Assembly: GCA_021234155.1 (NCBI GenBank)
Contig: JAJEKV010000184.1
Span: 248,001 to 312,000 of the forward strand
DNA from: Isoetes taiwanensis
Lineage: Eukaryota > Streptophyta > Lycopodiopsida > Isoetales > Isoetaceae
Direction of reading: 5' to 3'
DNA length: 64,000 bases
The stretch's first letter is position 1. Each line of letters begins with the position of its first letter. Of this stretch, positions 11,166 through 24,430 are shown piece after piece. A program made the position numbers and the translations under genes. The notes beneath the pieces were generated by a model. It saw only the letters and a list, made by a program, of their open reading frames with translations, was not told the origin of the DNA and made no database searches.

Positions 11166-12871
11166 AAACTAGGCCATTTTCCTTCAACAAGAAAAAAAAA
11201 GGGGGCATTTTATAGTTAATGTTTATTAAATATTGGATGTTTATTAAATATTGGATTAATGCCTTGTTATAAGTTGGCAGCAAAAATTAATGACACAGAT
11301 AGAAAGCTTCCACTAAACCTCTACGAGCAGACATCCATTAGATTCAAATTCAAGGTGTTGAGGCAAGGTCCGTCTTCTTCGGACATGCCAGATCTTCAAT
11401 AGTAGCTTTCTTGACAGGTAGTTTGACAAAGCCAGCGATTTTATTGAGGCAGCCAATTTTTCAAGCATAAGCTAATCCCAGTGATTTATCTCCTATACTC
11501 CAGCGCCCATATCCCTGTTCGATTCACTCTATTCAAAATACCTCTATTTGTATCGCCCGGACCGCTTTGGCAAACATTGATGCTTTGGTCAAGCGGGATT
11601 ATCTTTGAACCAAGGGAAGTTTATGGCAGCTTTGGTCATTTGACGGAGGTGGAGTTTTTTTTTTTTTGTTGTTGCACAGAATGATGCCTCTATTTTTGGC
11701 CGATATTTTGTTGATAGCCGCGGATCGCCTCAAGGAAAGCCATTTTGCCTCCCTGTAATGATTTGAAAGCCCCATGGAGCTGGTTGATTTCTACAAAGAA
11801 GGCCAAAGTGCGAGAGGAGGGAGCGTTAATCGGCTATGGCAAAGGTAACTAATTTGGTGTCTCGGAAGGTAGCCTGCTTTTTTTCCCCTTTCTTATTTTT
11901 TTTTTTTTTTTATCGGTTGGGCTATCCGGATCTTTTGTTCGATGGCTTATTTTCGTTCATAAACTTTTAACTATGGCAAGGCACTTCAAACGCCTTGATT
12001 CCGGTGTGTAGTTTATGCTTTACCTTGCTTCATCAATGGTGGCCTGTGTACTCTATGGCAAAGTAGCTTCAAGTCTCATCTCATTTCTGGTAAGCCCCTT
12101 TTCCTTACTTCACCAGATCTTGAATAATTGTTAGAATACTATTTTGATTCTCAAGAATAGGCCTTTTAGAAAAGGTCCTTTTGTTGAATGCAATGAACAT
12201 AGTTAAATCCAAAGAAGAAAATTACAAAGATTAAACAAAACAGAGAGCCCACGGGTTGGGCTTATTCGCTTGATTTTTCTTTGTGGGAACAGAGATTAAG
12301 ATCAATTTTTGCAACACTTTGGCCGCTCCAACAAGTAGGCTCCATACGATACTTGGTCATAGCGGTTTCGGATCAGAGCAAGGTTCCTTCTTTGCCCCTT
12401 CTTTGTCTCAGTTTTTCTTACGAGTTTGCCTTCTCGCTGAATTTTTCTTCTGTCGCCCTTCCGGATCAGAGCAAGGCGGGCTTATGAGTGGTGCGGGCCG
12501 TGCTTCTTTGGATTTTCCTTGCTCGGTTATCCCGCTTAGTTTCGCGGAACTAACTCTTCCTGAATGCATTCAAGAGTTCTTCTTGGACGCCATTCCGCCG
12601 CCATGGCGTGGAATCTTGGTTTCATTGCAGCTCCTATTTAGTTTACTCCATCGGTCCGATCCGGTAAAAGTCGAAATAGTTATGAAGGTTAATTTTTTTA
12701 TTCTCGCTAAGGGTGCACCAAGCTTTTGCATTTTGATTCGATGCTTATTGTTTAAGGATTTCGAACCCGCATAAAGTTGATAGTGAAACAGAGCATGTTG
12801 AACAATTCTAGCTTGGTTATTGAAATGTAATTGTTAACTTGGTTGGCTTTAATATCCGTGTCTATTGTCAG
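11166..12871. other. Intergenic, one unassigned ORF (12283-12774)
   Basis: A 163-residue plus-strand ORF at 12283-12774 has no recognisable domain, and it contains two copies of a GSEQG word from a repeated CGGATCAGAGCAAGG string. It ends about 100 bp upstream of the AP-4 epsilon exon but does not match the N-terminal part of that protein. Poly-T runs at 11650 and 11895 are plain homopolymers. Confidence 0.35.
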
Positions 12872-13087
12872 ATCAAGCTGCTCAAAATATTGGCTTCACT
12901 TGGTTGTGGAGATAAGATTGCAAGTGAGAACATGTACAGTGTCCTCGTAGACATACTTAAACATAGTGACCCTACTATAAACATCGGAAATGCCATTCTT
13001 TATGAATGTGTTTGCACTCTCACAGCAATTCATCCAAGTCCAAGGCTTCTCCAACAAGCAGCCGAGATCACTTCAAAGTTTTTGAAG
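12872..13087 (+). pseudogene. AP-4 complex epsilon adaptin, single isolated exon
   Basis: The 72-residue block reads IKLLKILASLGCGDK, NMYSVLVDIL, NIGNAILYECVCTL and ends AAEITSKFLK. It is open, bordered by TTGTCAG and AAG|GTAAAT, and fits the adaptin trunk of the large subunit of AP-4, a trans-Golgi vesicle adaptor; the NIGNA/YEC wording is closest to epsilon. The exons that should flank it (the following SHNLKYMGIDALG-type block) are not seen nearby. A later small open block at 13321-13383, between CTGCAG and GTACGC, does not match this family. It is therefore called a gene fragment. A functional gene with very long introns reaching beyond what I can recognise is less likely. Confidence 0.7.
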
Positions 13088-13518
13088 GTAAATATTTTCT
13101 TATTTTATTTTGTATATACAACTTCTTTTAAAGTTTCATTACACACAATATGATTCATATAAAGTTTTCTTTTGCTGTGTGCAGAGTGAGATTCAACTGT
13201 TATGCTTATGTATGCCTTTTTCAAGCAGCTTCGTAGCTGGTTGTTCTGCATTTCAAACCATAATTTCTGCTCTGCATTTTTATTAACTCCATCCATCTCA
13301 TGATATGTTCAATATCTGCAGATGATTCAGGCTGAAAGTGGACACTTGCTTGTGCGGCCTTTAATTGATGGACAAGATATTGGGTACGCACTCCAAAACT
13401 TTTTTTTCTATAAGAAAGTTATATGCTTGCTGGTCTTATCTCTAAAAGTCTTCTAAATTATGTATCCATCTCTAGCTGGAGCTTGCTTGACTCTTTCCGT
13501 AACTTCTCAACTAGAAAC
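13088..13518. other. Flank of the AP-4 exon
   Basis: Intron-like sequence. One exon-like block at about 13321-13383 is bordered by TCTGCAG and GGGTACGC, but its product is unrecognised. Confidence 0.35.
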
Positions 13519-13970
13519 GTGGCCATAACTCCCAAATTGAAGCTCTGTTTTATGCACAAGAACATCCGTTGGAAAGGTCACTGGAAGGTCCACAATTGAC
13601 TCTAGGCGTCCATTTTCCAAATTCCTAGCAGAAATGGGCCAAAACAGTGCCAAATCAGGCAATGTCTTTGCTGCCACAGTTTTACAGTCGGGTAGAAATA
13701 TGGCCATAACTCCAAAATGAAAGCTCTATTTTCTGCACAGGAACATCCGGCGGAAAGGTCACTGGAAGATCCACAAGGTCACTGGAAGATCCACAATTGA
13801 TGCTAGGCATCCATTTTCCAAATTCTTAACATAAATGGGCTAAAAAACAGTGCCAAATGATCTAATGTCTTTGCTTGCCACAGTTTTTTATAGTTGAGTA
13901 AAAAATATGGCCATAACTCCTGATGAAAGCTCTATTGTCTGTGCAAGAACATGTATTGGAAGATCATTGG
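13519..13970. repeat. Tandem repeat, about 180-208 bp, 2.4 copies
   Basis: Three successive starts (about 13519, 13700 and 13908) of a unit with GGCCATAACTCC followed by AAGCTCT and later GGTCACTGGAAG. The second unit has an extra internal duplication of GGTCACTGGAAGATCCAC. Non-coding. Confidence 0.85.
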
Positions 13971-16665
<2,695 letters not shown>

Positions 16666-17788
16666 AAGATTAACCACAGTGTGAGCAACAATTCATTCAT
16701 TGAGGTTTTTAACTATGCGACACAATGCTTTGAACCAATTTACTAGCTCTAAAGGATGACTTCTGCTAACTTAATTTTGACACTCAACTTTAGACCTTCT
16801 TAAGCATGGTAAAAAGATTTGGCTATTAAATCTTGCAAGGCCATTAGCCCAAGTATAGTCTAATATTATGCCCACCATTTACTTGGATCTTTGACCATAT
16901 TTATAAACGTGTAAACATTTGCATGATCTTCACATATCTATTTAATTTCGCTTTAAGTACATTCCCATTACATTTACACACGTCGACAAAGCCAAAGTCT
17001 AATAAATAGATAAACTACCACCGTCTTAATGCAATAATATCCTAAACTCTACACAATCCATTCTATTTAGAGCTAGATTTCAAATCAGGAGTTAAGAGGC
17101 TGCCATTTAACTACCATTATAATTATTGCCAATTCATAAGGTTCTCCCCTCACATTATAAAACATTCCTTGATGTAAAAAAGGAAGGATGCAAGTTAAAG
17201 TTTCCTCGACAATAATCTTTGGCTCTAACACTTCAAACTATCTGCATTCTATTTTATTCCATTTTGTACACACACTTTTTCAGATGCTATTTTATTACCC
17301 TACTTTTTGTAAGATAGATAGATAGATAGATAGACAAACAAACATCCAACAAACATCCTTGCGTAAAGAAAATTGTTCTTAGCGAGATTGACTTGAGAGG
17401 TTGATCCAAGTTGGCTATGGTTGTTGACCAAGAATTTGACCATCTACATGTTCAATATATGTTGATTGGTTGGAACTAAGTATCCTTAAAGGTACATAGC
17501 TATGGTTCCCAAGGTCTGTAATGTCCCTTGATACATGGCTTTTAGGTTAGGGGTTTAAGATTTACAATCAGAGTAACTATTGACTACTAGCATTGGTTTA
17601 GGGTTAAGGGTTCATGATTTTAGGGGTTTCTCTCAAGTTTAGTGTTTGGAGTTTATGTTATTTAGGTTTTGCATGGTATACTTTCTCACTCAAAGAAACG
17701 GTAATAGGTTAATAAAGTCTTTGCAAGTTGTTGACTTTGCAAAATCTCTCGTAGTACAACCTCTTACAGTACAACCCCTTAAAGTATA
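16666..17788. other. Intergenic
   Basis: AT-rich sequence with a short GATA run at about 17313-17336. No gene or RNA supported. Confidence 0.5.
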
Positions 17789-20326
17789 AAAACTTGTATA
17801 TATATATATATATATATATATATACAAGTTTTTGTACTATCAATGGGTTTGTCAACTATGGTCTATAAACATCTCGGAGTAAAATTCAAGCTTGAAAGGA
17901 TTAGTATTAAAGTTGAGTGCCAATAATTAGGTTAGAAGAAGTCATAGGTCGATAATAAAGTCTTGTTTGTTCAAGTCGAATTCAAGTGAGTTGCACTATG
18001 ACCTTATTGATCCAATCCCTAGGCTTTCTAAGCTTGGAAGCTTCAACTTTGTTGTTCCACGCTATCTTATAAGAGGCATGGTGAAAGATTCCCTTAGATT
18101 CTTAAGATTCTATAAAGATTCCCCTACATTTCTGAAGATTATCTCAAGGTTCCTTTAGATTCTGCAATATTCTATGTAGATTCTCTTTTATTCCTGTAGA
18201 TTTTATGAAGATTCCCTTAGATTCTCCAAGATTCTATCAAGATTCCTCTGAATTCTCAAAGATTTTATAAACATTTCCTTAGATTCCCCTAGATTTCCTA
18301 AGATTCTCTTGAGATTCCCCTACATTTTCAAAGATTATCCCAAGATTCCTCTAGATTTTCCAAGATTCCATGTAGATTCTCTTAGGTTTTCAAAGATTCT
18401 ATAAAGATTCCTCTAGAATCCCTAAGATTCTCTCAACATTCCTCTAGATTCTCCAAAATCCTGAAGAAGATTCCCCTAGGTTCTCAAAGATTATCCCCTT
18501 ACTCCTCTAGATTCCCCAAGATTCTATAAAGATTCCCCTAGATTACCCAAGATTCTATGAAGACTCTCTTAGATTCCATCAAGATTCCCTTAGATTTTCA
18601 AAAATTTTAAGAAGATTCCCTAGATTCCTAAAGATTCTCTTAGATTCCTTTAAGTTCTACAAAGATTCCCCTACATTCTAAGATCCTACAAAGATTCCCC
18701 TAGATTTTATTAAAATTCTCCAAGATTCTCTAAGATTCCATCTAGATTCCCATAATTCTTAAAGATTTCATGAAGACTCCTCTAGATTGTCCTAGATTCC
18801 CAAAGATTGGTTTGAGATTCCTTAAGATTCTCTAAATATTCTCCTAGATTCTAAAAACACATTTCAAGATTCCTCTAGATTCTTCAAGATTCTATGAAGA
18901 TTCTACTACATTCCCTCAACTTACCATAGATTCCTTGAAACTCGAAGATTCCAAGAAAATTCTTAGTATTCGATCACGTTGGCTCCAACTGCGACAAAAT
19001 AGTGTCAAAGCACCACTCCTTGGAAAGGTCGCGACGAGAGGAATCCAAACAGTAGGGCCCCACCTCTATCCGACCCCTCTACTGCAAGCTACGGGCCTTC
19101 GAGGGCGATTAAACAAAAGGAAACTTCCTAGAAAGTCCATTCATAAATACTTTGCCACCTCACTAACCTTTTTTATTAATGAGGGTGCCTTTTTATTAAT
19201 GAGGGTGCCACCTCACTCCTTTAAAAGAAAAAAATCAATTTAATATTAAAAAGTTAATGGCTAGGATTTATGCTCACCTTTTAATCTAACGGTTGAGATC
19301 TGCTGCACCAACTTTTTTTTTTTGGCACCTTCCTTGCACCTTCTTCACAAAAATCAAGGGCTAGGATTGATTCTCCCCTTTCGATCCAACGGTTCGGGGA
19401 TGTGGTGCATGCCCCCATGCATGCCCATCATGGCCATCCATGCACCTCAGTGAGGTGGCATTATCTTGGCCTTTCATTTCATTGATTGGACTATTTGGGA
19501 TGAATCTCTATGAACATGGGCATGGGATGACAAAACACACATCTAATACCACGTATATATATAGGGGTTTGGGCCCTGTGACCCTCTGCTTTGTATTCTC
19601 CTAGATTCTAAAACACATTTCAAGATTCCTCTAGATTCTTCAAGATTCTATGAAGATTCTACTACATTCCCTCAACTTACCATAGATTCCTTGAAACTCG
19701 AAGATTCCAAGAAAATTCTTAGTATTCGATCACGTTGGCTCCAACTGCGACAAAATAGTGTCAAAGCACCACTCCTTGAAAAGATCTCGATGAGAGGAAT
19801 CCAACGGCGTAGGCCCCACCTCTATCCAGACCCCCTCTCACCGCAAGTTACGGGACGAAGGCGATTAAACAAAAGGAAACTTCCTAGAAAGTCCATTCAT
19901 AAATACTTTGCCACCTCACTACCTTTTTTATTAATGAGGGTGCCTTTTTATTAATGAGGGTGCCACCTCACTCCTTTAAAAGAAAAAAATCAATTTAATA
20001 TTAAAAAGTTAATGGCTAGGATTTATGCTCACCTTTTAATCTAACGGTTGAGATCTGCTGCACCAACTTTTTTTTTTGGCACCTTCCTTGCACCTTCTTC
20101 ACAAAAATCAAGGGCTAGGATTGATTCTCCCCTTTCGATCCAACGGTTCGGGGATGTGGTGCATGCCCCCATGCATGCCCATCATGGCCATCCATGCACC
20201 TCAGTGAGGTGGCATTATCTTGGCCTTTCATTTCGTGATTGGACGGCTGGGATGAATCTCTATGAACATGGGCATGGGATGACAAAACACACATCTAATA
20301 CCTGTATATATATTAGTGATACAAGT
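17789..20326 (+). repeat. Repeat family A, copy 2 (A2), inverted relative to A1
   Basis: Near-identical to 1408-3925 in reverse. It carries the same internal duplication (period about 752 bp, units ending near 19550 and 20302) and the same AATCT array (18110-18900, here seen as AGATTC words). Its left end is a compact palindrome, ACTTGTATATA...TATATACAAGT (17791-17828). The right end reads TATTAGTGATACAAGT, matching the left end of A1. Because both copies already have the 750-bp duplication, one derives from the other or both from a rearranged parent. Confidence 0.75.
18110..18900. repeat. AGATTC array with 10-11 bp spacing (in A2)
   Basis: Reverse-complement counterpart of 2840-3665. Words such as AGATTCCCCT, AGATTCTATG and AGATTCTC recur at about one helical turn for roughly 800 bp. 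Confidence 0.75.
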
Positions 20327-21805
20327 ACTTTATCGCGGTGGCTGTCGCCACCGCAACATAGCATCTGAAGAATATCATATTCCTTTCGACCAATGTTTTT
20401 TTACTATATTTACAGTCGATTAATTTAACTCTTCAGAACGCTGATCTAAACAAAAACCACTATTTAATTTTTCAAAAACAACAATTAAACCAATATAAAG
20501 TAAACCACTCTTTAATTTTTCAAAAACAACAATTAAACCAATATAAAGTGTTGACATTATTGGGTGTTAATGGTTGGGGCATTACAACTATGCATAAAGT
20601 TAATAGCCATTCTAATGGTTGCATACCATGCATATGGGGGTTAACATGATCATGATTATAGTCACGAACCAAAAGCTGTCTACATGTTTGATTGGACCAA
20701 GAAATTGCTAGCCCTATTGGCAGTTGTTAGCATCAAACTCTACAGTTAGAGTTACAGATTCGTTATAGAGACAGAAGAAGAGAAGCCGATAGAGGACGCC
20801 AATAATTTAGAGAAATTGGACGAGCAAGTCTCTGAAACAATATTTCTAGATAACTTTTTAGACATGCTTTCATCTAATAACAAAAAGTATCACTAAGATC
20901 CACTGTGTTTTGCTTGAACATCACTCTTTAGAGAGAAGAAAATAAAATAAAAAATGAAGTATTTTAAATGAATGTGTAATGGTATTTTGAGGAGGAGAAA
21001 AATGAAATGAAGTACTTTAAATTAAAATTAATAATATTTAGATGGATGCTACATATTTAAATAAATGCACCTTTTAGAAGACTCGATTTTCGTGTGATAT
21101 GTTTCACATCAATGTCTATATCAATGGTCTATAATATGCCCAAAAATGGTGGCCTATCTAGCGCTAAACTCCATAATCGCTACAACCGTTGTGCTAAATA
21201 GTCACCCCAAATTCTCAGTAGAGCACTATTATATTATACAATTATTATACAGTCTGTACAATGTGCCAATGTGCAACATCAAAGCAAAGGGGAACGTTTT
21301 GGTCCTTCAAATTCCAATCATTATTGTAAAAGCATCATAGCCATATGCCGATGGGATTGAGTTCAAACTTCTTCCTTCTTATTTGATGCATTGAAGGCAT
21401 ATGCAGCAACTTACTCATACAACTTACTCATACAGACTCCATTCCTCTAGCAACTTACTCATCCAACTTACTCATACAGACTCCATTCCTCTTTGTTGAG
21501 GAATTAAAAGCCATAGGCTATATAATTGCCATATGAAGGCTAGCACTAGGGAAATCATCACTCAAGCCTTGCTCATCAGATAAGGCTTTTATTCATGTCA
21601 TGCAAGAGGTTTTTACTAAAGAATGCACTGCGCATGCCTGTGCAGCTAAAACGACACGACATTTAAACATCAATTTGCACAAATTACAGAGCAAACTTGG
21701 CAAATAGCATATTGCCTCATGCTAAAGTGAGAATCTAAAATAAAACTTGCATGGCAAGTAAATCACGTCTCAAATGCCAGGACATCATTAACCATTCATT
21801 AATCC
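20327..21805. other. Intergenic with two small tandem duplications
   Basis: A 50-60 bp unit (TTTCAAAAACAACAATTAAACC) is duplicated at about 20450-20548, and a unit ACTTACTCATACAGACTCC is duplicated at about 21408-21492. No gene supported until 21806. Confidence 0.5.
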
Positions 21806-22336
21806 GTGATGACAGGAACTTTGATAAGTTCCATGAGCAGTATTTCTGATGCAGAAGTAGACAAAATAAAGGAGAAAGATGACAATTCAAAAGGTTATGG
21901 AGCATCAGGTTCCATGGACACTTCCCATGTCTTTCTTATAGATCGAGCAGGTGCGAAAAAGCAACTGGAGGATGCAGGTTGGAAAATCATTTGCAGGTAC
22001 CACAGCGATAATATACGCAAAGAGTTTTTCTATGTAGATCCCAATGGGATCAGATATAACAGTCTTGCCAAGGCATGCAAAGCGGGGAAGATTGAGATGC
22101 CTAATATTTATGAAACCAAAGATTCACGAAATGTTCACCGGTTGAAAGCTTCGAATGTGGCAAGTAAACTGATTGCATCTGCTAAGAAACGGTGGTTTCG
22201 TGGCGCAGGACATGATAAGCAACAAAAAACTTTGGTGAAGAGTAAACATGAGAGGCCAGACTACTCTAAGTTATTAAAGCCAAAACCTGAAGGTAGCATA
22301 TCTAAGAAAAGGAAGCTTGATGGTGTCTTTGAATAA
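21806..22336 (+). CDS. Small DUF7028-like (IDM1 N-terminal-type) protein
   Basis: An intact 176-residue ORF. Residues about 49-95 (AKKQLEDAGWKIICRYHSDN, then EFFYVDPNGIRYNSLAKAC) resemble the DUF7028 module found in plant PHD-finger/acetyltransferase proteins of the IDM1 type, where it precedes the chromatin-binding parts. It also vaguely recalls the MBD fold. The C-terminal third is basic (KKRWFRG, KHERPDYSKL) and ends with SKKRKLDG, a plausible nuclear signal. IDM1-type proteins are usually over 800 residues, so this is either a stand-alone short protein or a gene remnant that kept one exon. The start is the first ATG; a second ATG follows immediately and the later ones give shorter forms. 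No PHD or acetyltransferase sequence follows downstream. Function is inferred from the domain only. Confidence 0.6.
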   Translation: MMTGTLISSMSSISDAEVDKIKEKDDNSKGYGASGSMDTSHVFLIDRAGAKKQLEDAGWKIICRYHSDNIRKEFFYVDPNGIRYNSLAKACKAGKIEMPNIYETKDSRNVHRLKASNVASKLIASAKKRWFRGAGHDKQQKTLVKSKHERPDYSKLLKPKPEGSISKKRKLDGVFE

Positions 22337-22985
22337 AAAAAAGCTGCTCCAGATTAAGCTTACTTCATAGCTCATGGTGAATATCTGCAAAAAGCTGCAA
22401 AAGACGAGATGAATCTGGATTATAACAGCTGAAGCATTACTCGAAAAGGAAAAAGAGGGCTAATAGAGAAAAAAATGGCGAAAAAAAAACCCAATGTGTA
22501 TGTGATACTATAGTGGACCATTTTCACCGGATTTGAAGCAAGAAACAAATCCAGAGCTACCTGGAAAGTAGGAGCAGCGGGCGCTTCTTTTCGGCGATGG
22601 TGAGGAGTGATCGAATTGAAAAGAAATTCAAACCCTGCAAGCTCAAAAGCCAATTGGGAATGCTCACGATATGGACGGGAAAAGCCACGCCCTGCATATT
22701 CTGTTCGAATCGCTCAAGCCACATCCAACTCAAATTACTCTGTGATGCCAGAACTATCATCTTAGTTAAGGTTAAACAGAGCTGCCATAAATAGAAGCTA
22801 AGAACCTTAACTTTTTAGCTTTGTGGATCATCGTAAGGCGACGATCCATACCTGTTAAATCTGACTTTGCTCTCCTTTCAGCATCCTCTTCTCGGCTTCT
22901 TCATTCAGCGATATTGATCTGGCTCTGCCCTCCTTTTCCGCAACCTCTTCAGTATTTTTGGCTTCTTCTTTAATTGATCGAAGCA
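22337..22985. other. Region downstream of the DUF7028-like ORF
   Basis: No firm gene on either strand. An imperfect hairpin, TGGATCATCGT with ACGATCCA, lies at about 22823-22850. Any minus-strand transcript from the promoter at 23000 would run through here. Confidence 0.4.
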
Positions 22986-22995
22986 TCTGACCCTT

Positions 22996-23043
22996 GCCCT
23001 TTATATAGAACGCTTAAAACAATAGTCTGGAAACTTCCTGAAA
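22996..23043 (-). promoter_or_regulatory. Heat-shock-like promoter: perfect HSE plus TATA box, no clear gene
   Basis: On the plus strand 23029-23043 reads GGAAACTTCCTGAAA, an exact nGAAnnTTCnnGAAn heat-shock element. It lies 23 bp upstream (minus-strand sense) of TATATAAAGG (TATA part 22996-23007). Further GAA/TTC half-sites follow at 23050-23098 (GCGAAAGCTTC, GGAAGAAAC). This is the geometry of plant heat-shock promoters. Transcription would run leftward from about 22970, but the frames there are short (the longest starting at 22986 is 43 codons and its ATG is too close to the TATA box). A splice-donor-like ACAG|GTATGG follows at about 22850. Confidence 0.5.
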
Positions 23044-23204
23044 GCTGGCGAAAGCTTCAGGTCCGTACTCGAAACCTCCGGAAGAAACTCGCGTCTTCCA
23101 ATCTTTTTGTATGTAGACACGTGTAAATTCATACCATAAATTTCATTAAAGGCACCCATCGCCTAAGCTGGCCCCTTACCTTCCATATTACAATTATATA
23201 TTAG

Positions 23205-24430
23205 AGATATACTTATATATACTTATACTATATACTACATATGTTCTTATGTTTGTCGCGCTTATCCGACCGTCCGTTCGAGATCCGACGGCTCACGTGG
23301 CTTTAGGACGTATCCTACGGCCCAGATGGCTTGGGAGTTTATATATAATCCGTATAGACGCGATCCTACGGTCCAGGTTGATCTGATCCTGACCGACGGT
23401 GCACATGACTTTGGAAATTATATGTAATAGATCCTATGGCTCATGTTGCGTGAGACCTCGACCCTTAATCGGGTCCAAGATCCTACGGCCCAAGTTGAAT
23501 GCTCATCCCTTAGGAAAAGGCTTTTAAAACTTTTATGTTGTGTGGGGGATTCGAACCCTGGCCATTGACCCCTCAGCCCCCCATTCTAACCACTAGACCA
23601 AGCATTAATTCTATGAGTAACTTATGTTTCACATATACTTAAGGGAGTGTTCCCGTTAAGATAAAATAGACTATAACATTCTAGCTAGTTCAAGAAGGTT
23701 CTAGAATGTTCTGGAAGGCTCTAGAAAGTTCTAGAATCTTCTAGAAAGTTCTAGAGCATAAGAGAATCTAGGGGGGACCTAAGAAAATTCTTCCAGAAAG
23801 TTCCAAATTGTTCTAATACGTTTTAGAATGTTCTAGAATGTAGGGGAATCTACGGGAATGTAAGGAAATCTAGGAAAATACTTCCAGAAAGTTCCAGAAT
23901 ATATTGAAAGTCTTAGAATGTTCCAGGAAGTCTTAGAATGTTCTAAAAAGTTCCAGAATGTAAAGGAATCCAGAAGAATCTAATAGAATGTAAGAAAATC
24001 TTATAAAATGTAAGAGAATCTAGGAAAATATTTACAAGCCTAGGGGAATCTCTTAAAATCTGGAGGATCTAAAGGAATCTTCATAAAATCTAAGGGAATC
24101 TAAGAAAATGTTGATAAAATCTTAGAGTATCTAAGGGAATCTTTATAGGATCTCTTTGAATCTAAGGGCAATCTGATAAAATCTAAATGAATCTAAGAGA
24201 ATCTAAGGGGATCTTAATAGAATCTTGGAGAATCTAGGGAAATTTAATGGAATCTAGATAAAATTCAGAGAAATGCTCACGAACCCTCTAAGAGAACCTT
24301 GGTAGAATCTTAGAGAATCTATGAATTTAGAGCATTCTCAAGATATTCTTTTACAAGGACTTGCACGTAGGAACATGCTAAAACTCGAACATGCACCGTA
24401 GGACGGATTAAATTTCTTGTATATATATGC
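23205..24430 (-). repeat. Repeat family B, copy 2 (B2)
   Basis: The first 745 bp match B1 (4014-4744), and then it continues with TTCTAGAA words into an AATCT array (about 23960-24340). The end is near TTCTTGTATATATATG, again a TGTATATA edge. It includes the tRNA-like part at 23541-23606. Family B thus shares with family A both the AATCT array style and the TA-rich edges. Confidence 0.7.
23541..23606 (-). repeat. tRNA-like segment in B2
   Basis: Same A-box/B-box arrangement as in B1, with GGTTCGAATCC preserved. The conservation of both boxes in two copies suggests they were part of the mobile unit. Confidence 0.55.

Noticed and set aside
12281-12774. AP-4 epsilon N-terminal exon
   Set aside because: The ORF lies at the right place but has none of the adaptin N-terminal motifs.
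22984-22986. 43-codon ORF as the heat-shock gene product
   Set aside because: Its ATG is only about 10 bp from the TATA box, upstream of the expected transcription start, and it matches no HSP.
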